Assembly: GCF_001700515.1 (NCBI RefSeq) | Contig: NZ_MAUD01000134.1 | Location: 1 to 58,704 of the forward strand | Length of the DNA stretch: 58,704 nucleotides | Direction of reading: 5' to 3' | DNA from: Streptomyces lushanensis | GTDB taxonomy: Bacteria > Actinomycetota > Actinomycetes > Streptomycetales > Streptomycetaceae | Shown: positions 1 through 8,306 of the stretch, in pieces | Layout of the letters: each line of letters begins with the position of its first letter | Position numbering within the stretch: the first letter of the stretch is position 1 | Made by a program: the position numbers and the translations under genes | The notes under the pieces: generated by a model | Database searches by the model: none | What the model saw: the letters and a program-made list of their open reading frames with translations, nothing else | What the model was told of the DNA's origin: nothing

Positions 1-163
1 CCACGCCAGCAAAACCATCGACGCGATGATGATGGTCATTCACGACGGCAAGGAACGCACCCAGGCGGAGTTCGAGGATGTCCTGGGCAAGGGCGGCTTC
101 AAGGTCACCCGGATCCTGCCCACCCCGTCCCTCATGTCCATCGTCGAGTGCGTGCCCGCGTGA
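1..163 (+). CDS. O-methyltransferase, C-terminal fragment (cut by window edge)
   Basis: Reading from base 2, the last 53 codons of an open frame end at the TGA at 161-163. The translation matches the C-terminus of the complete SAM-dependent O-methyltransferase at 1473-2492, including the shared ending IVECVPA. At DNA level bases 86-159 are identical to 2415-2488, and the alignment has a constant offset of 2329 bp. The gene therefore belongs to the same Methyltransf_2-type family as its downstream neighbour and is probably its recent duplicate. SAM-binding and catalytic residues lie outside the window. The next gene starts 33 bp downstream, so it is probably the preceding cistron of the same operon. 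Confidence 0.85.
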   Translation, partial: HASKTIDAMMMVIHDGKERTQAEFEDVLGKGGFKVTRILPTPSLMSIVECVPA

Positions 164-196
164 GCGCGTGCTCCGACACGGGAGGAGGCTGCGGAG

Positions 197-1420
197 ATGA
201 GTGAAGAGGCAATCGTCGATCTGGCCGCGCTGGGACAGGACTTCGCGCGCGACCCGCATCCGACGTACGCGGAGCTTCGCGAACGCGGGCCCGTGCACCG
301 GGTGTTGCTGCCAGAGGGTTTCACCGCCTGGCTGGTCGTGGGCTACGAGGAGGCCAGGGCGGCGCTGTCCGACCCGCGCCTGTCGAACGACTGGCGCAAT
401 TCTCCCGGTGCCGCGGACACGGAGGACGATCCGTGGTCCAGCCCGCACATGCTGATCTCCGATCCGCCCCGGCACACGAGACTGCGCAAGCTGGTGGTCA
501 GGGAGTTCACCCCCCGGCGCGTCCACGCGCTCCAGCCCCGGGTGCAGGAGGTCACCGACGAGCTGATCGCGGCCATGCTCGCCGACCCGGACGGCCGTGC
601 CGACCTCGTCCAGGACTTCGCGTTCCCGCTGCCCGCGGCGATCATCTGCGAGCTGCTGGGAGTTCCGTTCAGCGACCGCGACAAGTTCCACCGGTGGACC
701 ACACAGGTGACCAAGCAGTGGAACGGGGCCGAGGCGGAGGCGGCGCTCGCGGAACTGGACGGCTATCTCACGGCGTTGCTGGAGGACAAGCGCGCGGCCC
801 CGGGCGACGACCTGCTCAGCGGACTCGTCCGCCGGCGCGAGGAGGACGAGGACGCCCTGTCCGACACCGAGATGGTGGGCCTCGCCGTGCTGCTCCTCGT
901 GGCGGGCCACGAGACCACCACCGGGCTCCTGTCCAACGGCATGCTCGCGCTGCTTCGGCATCCGGACCAACTGAGCGCGCTGCGCGCCGACTTCTCGCTC
1001 CTGGACGGAGCCGTGGAGGAGATGCTGCGGCACAGCGGCCCGACCGGATCCTCACTGCACCGTTTCACCACCGAGCCCGTACGGATCGGGGACACGACCA
1101 TCCCGGGCGGGGGCGAACTCATCCTCATCGGGAACACGCCCGCCAACCGCGATCCGAGCCGTTTTCCCGACCCCGACCGCTTCGACATCCGCCGTGAGAC
1201 CGGCGGCCATCTGGCCTTCGGGCATGGCATCCACGCCTGTTTCGGTGCCCCTCTGGCCAGGCTGGAGGCGAAAACCGCGGTCCGTTCCCTGCTGGAACGC
1301 TGTCCGGACCTGGCACTCGACACCGATCCCGCCGAGCTGACCTGGTACCCGAGCGTGATGATGCGGGGCCTGCCCCGCCTCCCGGTCCGTGTGCGGTCCG
1401 CGGACCGTACCGGTTCATGA
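197..1420 (+). CDS. Cytochrome P450 monooxygenase (CYP107/105-like)
   Basis: A 407-residue cytosolic bacterial class I P450. Visible signatures are the I-helix AGHETT (236-241, oxygen activation), the K-helix ExxR (E275-R278) and the heme-binding FGHGIHACFG with ligand Cys348. The length is normal, and a GGAGGAGG-like Shine-Dalgarno lies 5' of the ATG. It should take electrons from a ferredoxin; the [2Fe-2S] ferredoxin and reductase at 30.9-32.5 kb are the obvious partners. It lies between two closely related O-methyltransferases and upstream of a glycosyltransferase, so hydroxylation, epoxidation or further oxidation of the aglycone is likely. The substrate cannot be read from sequence. Confidence 0.95.
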   Translation: MSEEAIVDLAALGQDFARDPHPTYAELRERGPVHRVLLPEGFTAWLVVGYEEARAALSDPRLSNDWRNSPGAADTEDDPWSSPHMLISDPPRHTRLRKLVVREFTPRRVHALQPRVQEVTDELIAAMLADPDGRADLVQDFAFPLPAAIICELLGVPFSDRDKFHRWTTQVTKQWNGAEAEAALAELDGYLTALLEDKRAAPGDDLLSGLVRRREEDEDALSDTEMVGLAVLLLVAGHETTTGLLSNGMLALLRHPDQLSALRADFSLLDGAVEEMLRHSGPTGSSLHRFTTEPVRIGDTTIPGGGELILIGNTPANRDPSRFPDPDRFDIRRETGGHLAFGHGIHACFGAPLARLEAKTAVRSLLERCPDLALDTDPAELTWYPSVMMRGLPRLPVRVRSADRTGS

Positions 1421-1472
1421 CCTGCCCGAGCACCTGTCCCGCCGCACATTCGCCGACATCCGGAGGTACGCG

Positions 1473-2492
1473 ATGACATCCGCCCTGCCCGACACCAGTG
1501 AGCTGAGCGCGCAGTTGTCGGAACACATGAACGGCTATCTCTACACCGCCTGCCTCTACACCGTGACCAAGGCGGGCATCGCCGACCACCTCACCCAAGG
1601 ACCCCGCACCGCCGCCCAACTCGCCGAGGAGACCGGCCTCAGCGCCCCCCACCTCCACCGCGTCCTGCGCTACCTCGCCACCCGCGAAGTCTTCCGCGAG
1701 GACGACCACAACCGCTTCACCCTCACCCCCATGGCCGAACTCCTGCGCACCGACACACCCGGCTCCCTCCACGACCCCTTCCTCATGCTCGGCGAAGACC
1801 TCTACTGGAAGCCTCTTGCCCGCATGTACGACACCGTGCGGCAGGGACACACCGCCTTCGACGAGATCTTCGGCGCCGGATTCTTCGCCCATCTCCAGAC
1901 CGTCCCCGACACGGCCTCCGTCTTCAACGCCGGTACCGCGGGGTTCTCACGGCTGTGGAACCAGCACATCGCCACCAGCTACACCTTCCCCGACGGCGCC
2001 AAGATCACCGACATCGGCGGCGGCACCGGCAGCCTCCTCCGCGAAATCCTCACCACCCACCCCCACACCACCGGCACCCTCTACGACCAGCAGTCCGTCA
2101 TCGACCAACACCAACTCGACACCCCCCACACCACCGGACGCTGGACCGTCCAAGCCGGCGACTTCTTCGAAAACGTCCCCACCGGAGCAGACCACTACAT
2201 CCTCAAATCCGTCCTCCACGACTGGAGCGACACCGACTGCCTCCGCATCCTCAAAACCGTCCGCGAAGCAGTCCACGACAACACCAAACTCCTCGTCGTC
2301 GACCCCGTCATCCCACCCGGCAACCAACCCCACGCCAGCAAAACCATCGATGTGTCCATGCTCGCGGTGGTGGACGGCAAGGAGCGTACGCAGGCGGAGT
2401 TCGAGGACATTCTCGGCAAGGGCGGCTTCAAGGTCACCCGGATCCTGCCCACCCCGTCCCTCATGTCCATCGTCGAGTGCGTGCCCGCCTGA
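1473..2492 (+). CDS. SAM-dependent O-methyltransferase
   Basis: 339 residues with the Methyltransf_2 layout: an N-terminal winged-helix dimerisation domain, then a Rossmann SAM domain with DIGGGTGSLL (from D180) and the catalytic-base motif VLHDWSD (His249). Family members methylate phenolic or enolic hydroxyls of aromatic polyketides. The ATG is chosen for the CGGAGG about 7 bases upstream. Base composition changes inside the gene: roughly 1590-2345 uses almost only C at third positions with little G, whereas both ends look like neighbouring genes. Its last 162 bp align without gaps to the truncated gene at 1-163. A mosaic or gene-conversion origin is likely. Confidence 0.93.
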   Translation: MTSALPDTSELSAQLSEHMNGYLYTACLYTVTKAGIADHLTQGPRTAAQLAEETGLSAPHLHRVLRYLATREVFREDDHNRFTLTPMAELLRTDTPGSLHDPFLMLGEDLYWKPLARMYDTVRQGHTAFDEIFGAGFFAHLQTVPDTASVFNAGTAGFSRLWNQHIATSYTFPDGAKITDIGGGTGSLLREILTTHPHTTGTLYDQQSVIDQHQLDTPHTTGRWTVQAGDFFENVPTGADHYILKSVLHDWSDTDCLRILKTVREAVHDNTKLLVVDPVIPPGNQPHASKTIDVSMLAVVDGKERTQAEFEDILGKGGFKVTRILPTPSLMSIVECVPA

Positions 2493-2543
2493 CCGAACCG
2501 CCGGCCCGTCGGCGCAACCGCGTCCGCCCCGAGGAGACCCCCC

Positions 2544-3827
2544 ATGCGCGTCATGATCGTCGTGTGGCCCCTGCCGGCCCATCTCTATCCCGCACTCCCG
2601 CTGGCCTGGGCGCTCCAGGGCGCGGGGCACGAGGTCCGCGTCGCCTCGCACCCCGATCTGGCCGGTGTCATCACCGCGTCGGGGTTCGACGCGGTGGCGC
2701 TCGGTACACCGCAGACCATGCCCTCGCCCTCGGCGGTGGGCGACCTGCTCCTCTCCGAGGAGCACCGCGGGCGCCTCGCCGACGCGCTCTCCCTGTCGCC
2801 GGACGACCATGTGTGGGCGACCTTCAGTACCTACACCTACGCCTCCTCGCGGATCTTCCACCCGGAGGACGGCGCGCCGGAGGAGCTCTGGGCAGGTGTG
2901 GACGCCCTGGTCTCGACGGCGCGTCACTGGCGTCCGGACCTGATGCTGTGGGATCCGAACTGGCCCTCCGGGGCGGTTGCGGCGCGGGACATCGGCGCGG
3001 CGCACGCGCGGATGCTCTGGGGTCACGACTTCGTCGGCTGGGCCGCCCACCGGACCGCTCGGGGCCGGGAGGCGCTGAGGTCGGCCGGCCTGGCCGATCC
3101 CGTGGCAGAGCTGGTGCGGCCGAGCGCCGAACGCTACGGTGTCACGGTCGACGACGAGCTGCTGTTCGGGCAGTTCACCGTCGACCCGATGCTGCCGGAC
3201 ATGCAACTGCGGGCACCGTGCCGCAGGGTTCCGGTCCGTCGTATCCCCTACGGAGGGCCCGACGTGGTCCCGGACTGGCTGCACACTCCGCCCGAACGGC
3301 CGCGGCTGGCCATGTCGCTGGGCACGACACAGCGCGCGTACGACAACGACCGGGGCCTGGTCGCGGACCTGCTGGAAGTGGTGTCGGGCCTGGACGTCGA
3401 CGTGGTGGCGACCGTCGACGCGTCGCAGCTGGCGGGCAGTGCGCTGCCGGACAACGTGCGCACGGTCAGCTATCTCCCCCTCGGCCTGCTGCTGCCGACC
3501 TGCTCGGCGCTCGTCCACCACGGCGGCATCGGGACCCTGATGACGGCGGTCGCACACGGAGTGCCCCAGTTCGTGGTGGCGGACGCGACGGCGGCGTACG
3601 CGGGCAACGCGCGCTACGTGCACGACTACGGAGCCGGCCTGACGGTCGGTCCGCGGACGCCCGCGACCGAGATGCGCAAGGACCTGGAGCGGGTGCTGAC
3701 GGAGCCCGCGTTCCAGGACGCCGCCGAACAACTGCGCCGCGACTGGCTCGCCGTGCCGAGCCCCGACGACCTCGTGCCTGTCCTGGAAGGGCTCGTGTCG
3801 TCGCTGCGTCAGGGTCGCCGGCCCTGA
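2544..3827 (+). CDS. GT1-family glycosyltransferase (antibiotic deoxysugar transfer)
   Basis: 427 residues, GT-B fold of the EryCIII/DnrS type. The N-terminus is a Rossmann acceptor domain (MRVMIVVWPLPAHLYP). The C-terminal nucleotide-sugar site contains HHGGIGT (325-331). A GAGGAG Shine-Dalgarno precedes the ATG. It is paralogous to the glycosyltransferase at 8307-9581, sharing the start pattern and HPDL/HPAL and RVPDN/ALPDN blocks. Two transferases suit an aglycone with two deoxysugars. No P450-like auxiliary protein of the EryCII/DnrQ type is seen next to it. The membrane O-acyltransferase gene follows 28 bp downstream. Confidence 0.94.
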   Translation: MRVMIVVWPLPAHLYPALPLAWALQGAGHEVRVASHPDLAGVITASGFDAVALGTPQTMPSPSAVGDLLLSEEHRGRLADALSLSPDDHVWATFSTYTYASSRIFHPEDGAPEELWAGVDALVSTARHWRPDLMLWDPNWPSGAVAARDIGAAHARMLWGHDFVGWAAHRTARGREALRSAGLADPVAELVRPSAERYGVTVDDELLFGQFTVDPMLPDMQLRAPCRRVPVRRIPYGGPDVVPDWLHTPPERPRLAMSLGTTQRAYDNDRGLVADLLEVVSGLDVDVVATVDASQLAGSALPDNVRTVSYLPLGLLLPTCSALVHHGGIGTLMTAVAHGVPQFVVADATAAYAGNARYVHDYGAGLTVGPRTPATEMRKDLERVLTEPAFQDAAEQLRRDWLAVPSPDDLVPVLEGLVSSLRQGRRP

Positions 3828-3855
3828 CGTCCGGACTGGATGCAAAGGAGACGCC

Positions 3856-5037
3856 ATGACAGCGTCGGCGACCACGATCGAGCGGTCCCGGTTACCCTCT
3901 CTCACCGGTGCCAGGTTCCTGGCCGCCTGCATGGTGGTGGTCTGTCATGTGGGCATCGCCCTGATACCCCGGCTCGGGAGCACCGGGGCGACCGACTCCC
4001 TGCGCTACTTCGAGGCCTCGGGGAACGTCGGCGTGTCGTTCTTCTTCGTACTGAGCGGTTTCATCCTCACCTGGGTGAGCCGGCCGGACGACGCCCCGAG
4101 GCGGTTCTGGCGCAGGCGTCTCGTGAAGATCTTCCCCAACCACCTCGTCACCCTGTCGGCCGCGCTGCTGCTGATGCTGACCGCGGGTGTGTCGATCACC
4201 GCCGTCAACACGGTGCCGACGGTCTTCCTTGTGCAGAGCTGGATCCCCTACCAGGACGCGGTCATCAACTACGGTGCCAACGCGCCCAGTTGGTCGCTCT
4301 CCTGCGAGTTGCTCTTCTATCTGTCGTTCCCCCTGGTGCTGCGGCTCACACGAGGCATCCGTCCGGGGCATCTGTGGCGGTGGCTGGTGGGTGTGGCCGT
4401 CGCGATCGCCCTCGTGCCGTTGCCGGCCCCGCTGCTGCCCGATCAGCCGCGGATGCTCCTGACGAACGAGCCGTGGTGGGAGGTGTGGTTCACCTACTAC
4501 TTCCCCGTCACCCGTCTCCTCGAATTCGTCCTCGGCATCCTGGTGGCGCTGATCGTCGTCCATGGGCGCAGGCTCCCCCTCGGACCCGTTCCGGCGCTGC
4601 TGCTGGCGGTGGCGGCCTTCGTCGGCGGCGCGCATCTGCCCGGCGTGTACGACCGGGTGTCCGCGACCGCGCTCCCCATCGCCCTGCTGATCGCCGCCCT
4701 CGCCAAGGCCGATGTGCTCGGCCGGAGCAAGGTGCTGGGCAGCCGCCCCATGATCGTCCTCGGCGAGATCTCGTACAGTCTCTACCTGATCCACTACCTC
4801 GTCGTCTCCTACGGACCGATCGGTGCCGTCCACCCGGAGAACTGGGCGAAGCCGGTGAGTATGGCCGGGGCGCTGGGGTACGGGTTGCTGACGCTGGCGA
4901 TCAGTCTGGTCCTGGCGTGGCTGCTGTACACGTTCGTGGAGGCCCCGGCCATGCGGCGCTTCAGCCGCCGGAGACCGCCGAAGGTCTCTCCGCGTCCGGC
5001 GGAACCCACCACGGAGAGGTCGGCCCCCAGCCCTTAG
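3856..5037 (+). CDS. Integral membrane O-acyltransferase (acyltransferase family 3)
   Basis: 393 residues with about ten hydrophobic segments, typical of the Acyl_transf_3 (OafA/MdmB-like) family, which transfers acetyl or other acyl groups to sugar hydroxyls. The family's conserved N-terminal Arg and His are present in TGARFLAA (R20) and VVCHVGIA (H31). An AAGGAGA ribosome site lies 7 bases before the ATG. It directly follows a glycosyltransferase, so 4-O-acylation of the attached deoxysugar is the natural role; trioxacarcinose A is 4-O-acetylated in the compounds I recall. Codon 13 is TTA (3892-3894), making translation potentially bldA-dependent. Confidence 0.9.
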   Translation: MTASATTIERSRLPSLTGARFLAACMVVVCHVGIALIPRLGSTGATDSLRYFEASGNVGVSFFFVLSGFILTWVSRPDDAPRRFWRRRLVKIFPNHLVTLSAALLLMLTAGVSITAVNTVPTVFLVQSWIPYQDAVINYGANAPSWSLSCELLFYLSFPLVLRLTRGIRPGHLWRWLVGVAVAIALVPLPAPLLPDQPRMLLTNEPWWEVWFTYYFPVTRLLEFVLGILVALIVVHGRRLPLGPVPALLLAVAAFVGGAHLPGVYDRVSATALPIALLIAALAKADVLGRSKVLGSRPMIVLGEISYSLYLIHYLVVSYGPIGAVHPENWAKPVSMAGALGYGLLTLAISLVLAWLLYTFVEAPAMRRFSRRRPPKVSPRPAEPTTERSAPSP

Positions 5038-5119
5038 GCCCTGCGGATCCTGCCGGGCCGACGCGTCCCCGCAGCTCCGGAAACCGGGCCTTCCGAGGCG
5101 CCGGGACCGGTGACCGCCC

Positions 5120-6268
5120 ATGTCGTGGCCCGAAGTCTCCTCCAGGCGGATGGAACGAAGCTCTCTCACCACGCCGTCACGGCAGTCCGGTCACCCCGAG
5201 ATCGTCAGCGCCCTGTGCGGCGCGCACGCGCAGGTCCTGTCGGCGGCCGAACTGTCGGTGGCACTGCGGGTCGAGGGCGCCACCCGGAGCGACGTCCGCG
5301 CGGCGTTATGGGAGCGGCGGCAGTTGGTGAAGATGTACGGCCCGCGCGGCACCGTTCATCTGCTGACCACCGCCGACCTGCCCATGTGGATAGGGGCGTT
5401 CAGCTCGATACCGCAGTCCCCCAGTCCGTTTCCCAAGGACGTCCAGATGACCGAGGACCAGACGGAGCAGGTCGTCGCGGCCATCGGGAAGTCGCTGGAG
5501 GACGCCGAGCTGACGATCGACGAACTCACCGACGCCGTGGTGGAGGCCACCGGCCCCTGGGCGGGAGACCTGGTCATGGAGGCCTTCCAGGGCAAGTGGC
5601 CGCGCTGGCGGCAGGCCATGACCCTGGCGGCACACCGAGGCGTCCTGTGCTTCGCCCCGAACCGGGGCCGCAAGGTCACCTACACCAACCCGCTGCGCTA
5701 CCTCAGCGACGTCAGCCCGCTCGACGGGCCCACCGCCCAGCGCCGGCTCGTCCAGCGGTATCTGCACGCCTACGGACCGGCCACCCCGCAGAACTTCGCC
5801 CAGTGGCTCAACGCGCCCCGGGGGTGGGCCGGCAGCCTCTTCCGCTCCCTCGCCGGGGACATCGAGGAAGTGGACTTCGAGGGCACCACCGCCTGGGTCA
5901 ACTCCGGTGATACGGCGGCCGTCTCGGCCGAGCCGCCCCGGGGCGTCCGGCTGCTGCCGTACTTCGACGCCTATGTGGTGGCCGCTCAGCCACGCGGGCT
6001 CCTCTACCCCGGACTCGCGGCCGGGCGCGCCCTCACACCGTCGGGGCAGGCCGGCAACTATCCGGTGCTCCTGGTCGACGGCACGGTGAAGGGCGTATGG
6101 CACCAGCGCCGGTCCGGGCGCAAGATCCATGTCACGGTGGAGCCGCTGGAGCCGCTGTCCACCGCGCACCTCGCCGAACTGGACGAGCAGGTCGAGCGCG
6201 TGGGAGCCGTTCTGGAGGGCAAGCCCACGCTGACCGTCGGCACCGTGACCGTGGGCGCGCACGCCTGA
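5120..6268 (+). CDS. AlkZ/YcaQ-like DNA glycosylase (HTH_42), HxQ variant; probable self-resistance
   Basis: 382 residues of the HTH_42 (winged-helix DNA-binding, AlkZ/AlkX) superfamily: tandem winged-helix modules and a YFDAYVVA block near the C-terminal beta-rich part. The family excises bulky or crosslinked alkylated bases, and members in genotoxin clusters give self-resistance. The catalytic loop reads H36-A37-Q38 where classical AlkZ has QxQ. From memory, two such glycosylases per cluster were reported for trioxacarcin and LL-D49194 producers. The start is uncertain: ATG 5120 has no clear ribosome site, and ATG 5150 (residue 11) is an alternative. Codon 63 is TTA (5306-5308). A second paralog lies at 32522-33637. 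Confidence 0.88.
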   Translation: MSWPEVSSRRMERSSLTTPSRQSGHPEIVSALCGAHAQVLSAAELSVALRVEGATRSDVRAALWERRQLVKMYGPRGTVHLLTTADLPMWIGAFSSIPQSPSPFPKDVQMTEDQTEQVVAAIGKSLEDAELTIDELTDAVVEATGPWAGDLVMEAFQGKWPRWRQAMTLAAHRGVLCFAPNRGRKVTYTNPLRYLSDVSPLDGPTAQRRLVQRYLHAYGPATPQNFAQWLNAPRGWAGSLFRSLAGDIEEVDFEGTTAWVNSGDTAAVSAEPPRGVRLLPYFDAYVVAAQPRGLLYPGLAAGRALTPSGQAGNYPVLLVDGTVKGVWHQRRSGRKIHVTVEPLEPLSTAHLAELDEQVERVGAVLEGKPTLTVGTVTVGAHA

Positions 6269-6391
6269 GCGGTCCGGTCCGCGGCCTGCGGAGGGACAGG
6301 GCGTTCGCGGTGCATCCGCCCTCAAGCCTGCGTTGAGCGCCTTCCCGCACGCTGTTGCTCCATCGTCATGACGAAGGAGTGGAGACAGCGG

Positions 6392-7414
6392 ATGAGCAGC
6401 GCTCTGGAACAGGACAGCAGCCTGCGCCTGCTGGCGCTCGGTGACGGCTTCATCTACGCGCGGGCGCTCCATCTCGCGGCGGAGATGGGGGTGGCGGATC
6501 TCCTGTCGGACGGCCCGCGGTCCACGGAGGATCTGGCACACCTGACCGCCACCGATCCGGGCACCCTGCACAGCATGCTGCGGGCCCTGGCCGGCTGCGG
6601 GGTGTTCACGGAGCCGTCGCCGGGTCGCTTCGCGCTCACCGCGGTCGGTGAGTGCCTGCGGTCGGACCACCCCCGGTCGGTACGGACCACGATCGCGCAG
6701 TCGGGGCGGATCACGGCCCGGGCCTTCCAGCACGCGGACCACGCGCTGCGCACCGGCGACGGAGCCTTCGCCGCGGCCTTCGGCCAGCCCTTCTGGGAGT
6801 TCCTGCGGGACAACCCGGAGGAGGGCGCCGCCTTCGACACGGCCATGCAGGAGCACAGCCGGGTCGAAGGCGAGGCGATCGTCGAGGCGTACGACTTCCC
6901 GGAGACGGGCCGGATCGTCGATGTGGGCGGCGGGGACGGCACGCTGCTCGCCGCAGTGCTCCAGGCCCGCGTCCGGACGACCGGTGTGCTGTTCGACCTG
7001 CCGCACGTGGTGGAGCGGAACCACATCGGGAAGGCGGGACTCACCGAGCGCTGCGAGGTCGTGGGCGGCGACATCTTCGGTGAACTCCCCCCGGACGGTG
7101 ACCTGTACCTGATGAAGTCGGTGCTGCACGGCTGGACCGACGCCGACGTGGTCACCATCCTGCGCGGCTGCAGGAAGGCGATGAAGCCGGACAGCAGGCT
7201 GCTGCTCATCGAGCGGGTGATCCCCCCGGGCGACGCCCCGCACACGAGCAAGGCGTTCGACTTCGCCATGCACGTCATGGCGGGCGGCCAGGAGCGGACC
7301 GGAGACGAGTACACGCGCCTGCTCACCGAGGCCGGGTTCGCCGTCGCCCGGCTGATCCCGACGGGCTCGGTGCAGAGCATCGTGGAAGCGGTCCTTCCCG
7401 GCTCGGGGCGCTGA
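6392..7414 (+). CDS. SAM-dependent O-methyltransferase
   Basis: 340 residues, Methyltransf_2 family: N-terminal dimerisation/winged-helix region, then the SAM-binding DVGGGDGTLL (from D177) and the catalytic-base stretch VLHGWTD (H246). ATG 6392 is preferred over an in-frame ATG at 6368 because GGAG lies 7 bases upstream of it and nothing suitable precedes 6368. It is related to the methyltransferase at 1473-2492 but has normal host-like codon usage throughout, so it is the older, non-mosaic copy. It likely methylates a phenol or hydroxyl of the polyketide. An SDR gene follows after 75 bp. Confidence 0.93.
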   Translation: MSSALEQDSSLRLLALGDGFIYARALHLAAEMGVADLLSDGPRSTEDLAHLTATDPGTLHSMLRALAGCGVFTEPSPGRFALTAVGECLRSDHPRSVRTTIAQSGRITARAFQHADHALRTGDGAFAAAFGQPFWEFLRDNPEEGAAFDTAMQEHSRVEGEAIVEAYDFPETGRIVDVGGGDGTLLAAVLQARVRTTGVLFDLPHVVERNHIGKAGLTERCEVVGGDIFGELPPDGDLYLMKSVLHGWTDADVVTILRGCRKAMKPDSRLLLIERVIPPGDAPHTSKAFDFAMHVMAGGQERTGDEYTRLLTEAGFAVARLIPTGSVQSIVEAVLPGSGR

Positions 7415-7489
7415 CGGCGTACGCGCCGGTGCCGGCGTGCGTGAGCGACACACCAGAGGGACACGAGGCGCCGCTGCGATGCTCCCCCC

Positions 7490-8212
7490 ATGGCTGTCAA
7501 CCGGAAGATCGCCCTGATCACGGGCGCCAACAAGGGAATCGGGTTCGAGACCGCACGGCGTCTGGGCGCACTGGGCGCCGTGGTGCTGGCCGGGGCTCGT
7601 GACAAGGCCCGCGGTGAAGCCGCCGTGGAGCGGCTGCGCGGTGAAGGAGCCGACGCGCATTTCCTTCATCTGGACGTGACGGACCCGGTTCTGATCGAGC
7701 AGGCCGCCCGGCGGATCGACGAGCGCCACGGCCGCCTGGACATCCTCGTCAACAACGCCGGAATCAATGTCGAGTGGCCGTCCAACGCCCCGAGCCGGGT
7801 CGGCGCCGACCAGCTCAGGACCACGTTCGAGACGAACGTGCACGGCGTGGCGGCGGTGACGAACGCCGTCCTTCCGCTGCTCCGCAGGTCGGAGGCGGGC
7901 CGGATCGTCAACGTCTCCAGCGAGATGGGACTGCCCGCGTGGCTGCACGGGTCCGAGATGCCGGCCATCACGGCGTACAGCGTGTCCAAGGCGGCGCTGA
8001 ACATGCTGACGCTGCTGTACGCCAACGAGCTGCGCGACACCCCGATCAAGGTGAACGCCTGCTCACCGGGGTTCGTGGCCACGGACATCAACGACGGCGT
8101 CGGCGAGCGCACGGCCGCGGAGGGCGCCGCCGTGGAGGTCGCTCTCGCCACGCTCGACGCGGACGGTCCCACGGGCCGCTTCGTCACGGACGCGGGCGTC
8201 CTGCCCTGGTGA
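7490..8212 (+). CDS. Short-chain dehydrogenase/reductase (carbonyl-reductase-like)
   Basis: 240 residues, classical SDR. The NADP-binding TGANKGIG lies at 11-18, NNAG follows, and the catalytic pair is Y163-x3-K167 in YSVSK. The TGANKGIG form resembles carbonyl reductases rather than the ActIII-type ketoreductase encoded elsewhere here. The ribosome site is weak (GAGGGA about 30 bases upstream, then CGAGG), so the start is only moderately certain. It stands between an O-methyltransferase and a glycosyltransferase in a tailoring operon, suggesting reduction of an aglycone ketone. Substrate unknown. Confidence 0.9.
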   Translation: MAVNRKIALITGANKGIGFETARRLGALGAVVLAGARDKARGEAAVERLRGEGADAHFLHLDVTDPVLIEQAARRIDERHGRLDILVNNAGINVEWPSNAPSRVGADQLRTTFETNVHGVAAVTNAVLPLLRRSEAGRIVNVSSEMGLPAWLHGSEMPAITAYSVSKAALNMLTLLYANELRDTPIKVNACSPGFVATDINDGVGERTAAEGAAVEVALATLDADGPTGRFVTDAGVLPW

Positions 8213-8306
8213 CCGCCCGACGGCCCCACGGCCGGAACAGCACAGCTTTCCGACGATCCGACCCCAGGCACCGAACGCCCTGGTGAGAGTCCCGAGGAGT
8301 TCTGTT

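Noticed and set aside
1947..3932. A 661-codon reverse-strand open frame opposite the methyltransferase and glycosyltransferase
   Set aside because: It mirrors two real genes, has His/Arg/Gly-rich low-complexity translation, no ribosome site and no motifs; a GC-skew artefact.
5306..7948. An 880-codon reverse frame across the DNA glycosylase, methyltransferase and SDR
   Set aside because: It covers three convincing forward genes with intact motifs; its translation is compositionally biased.
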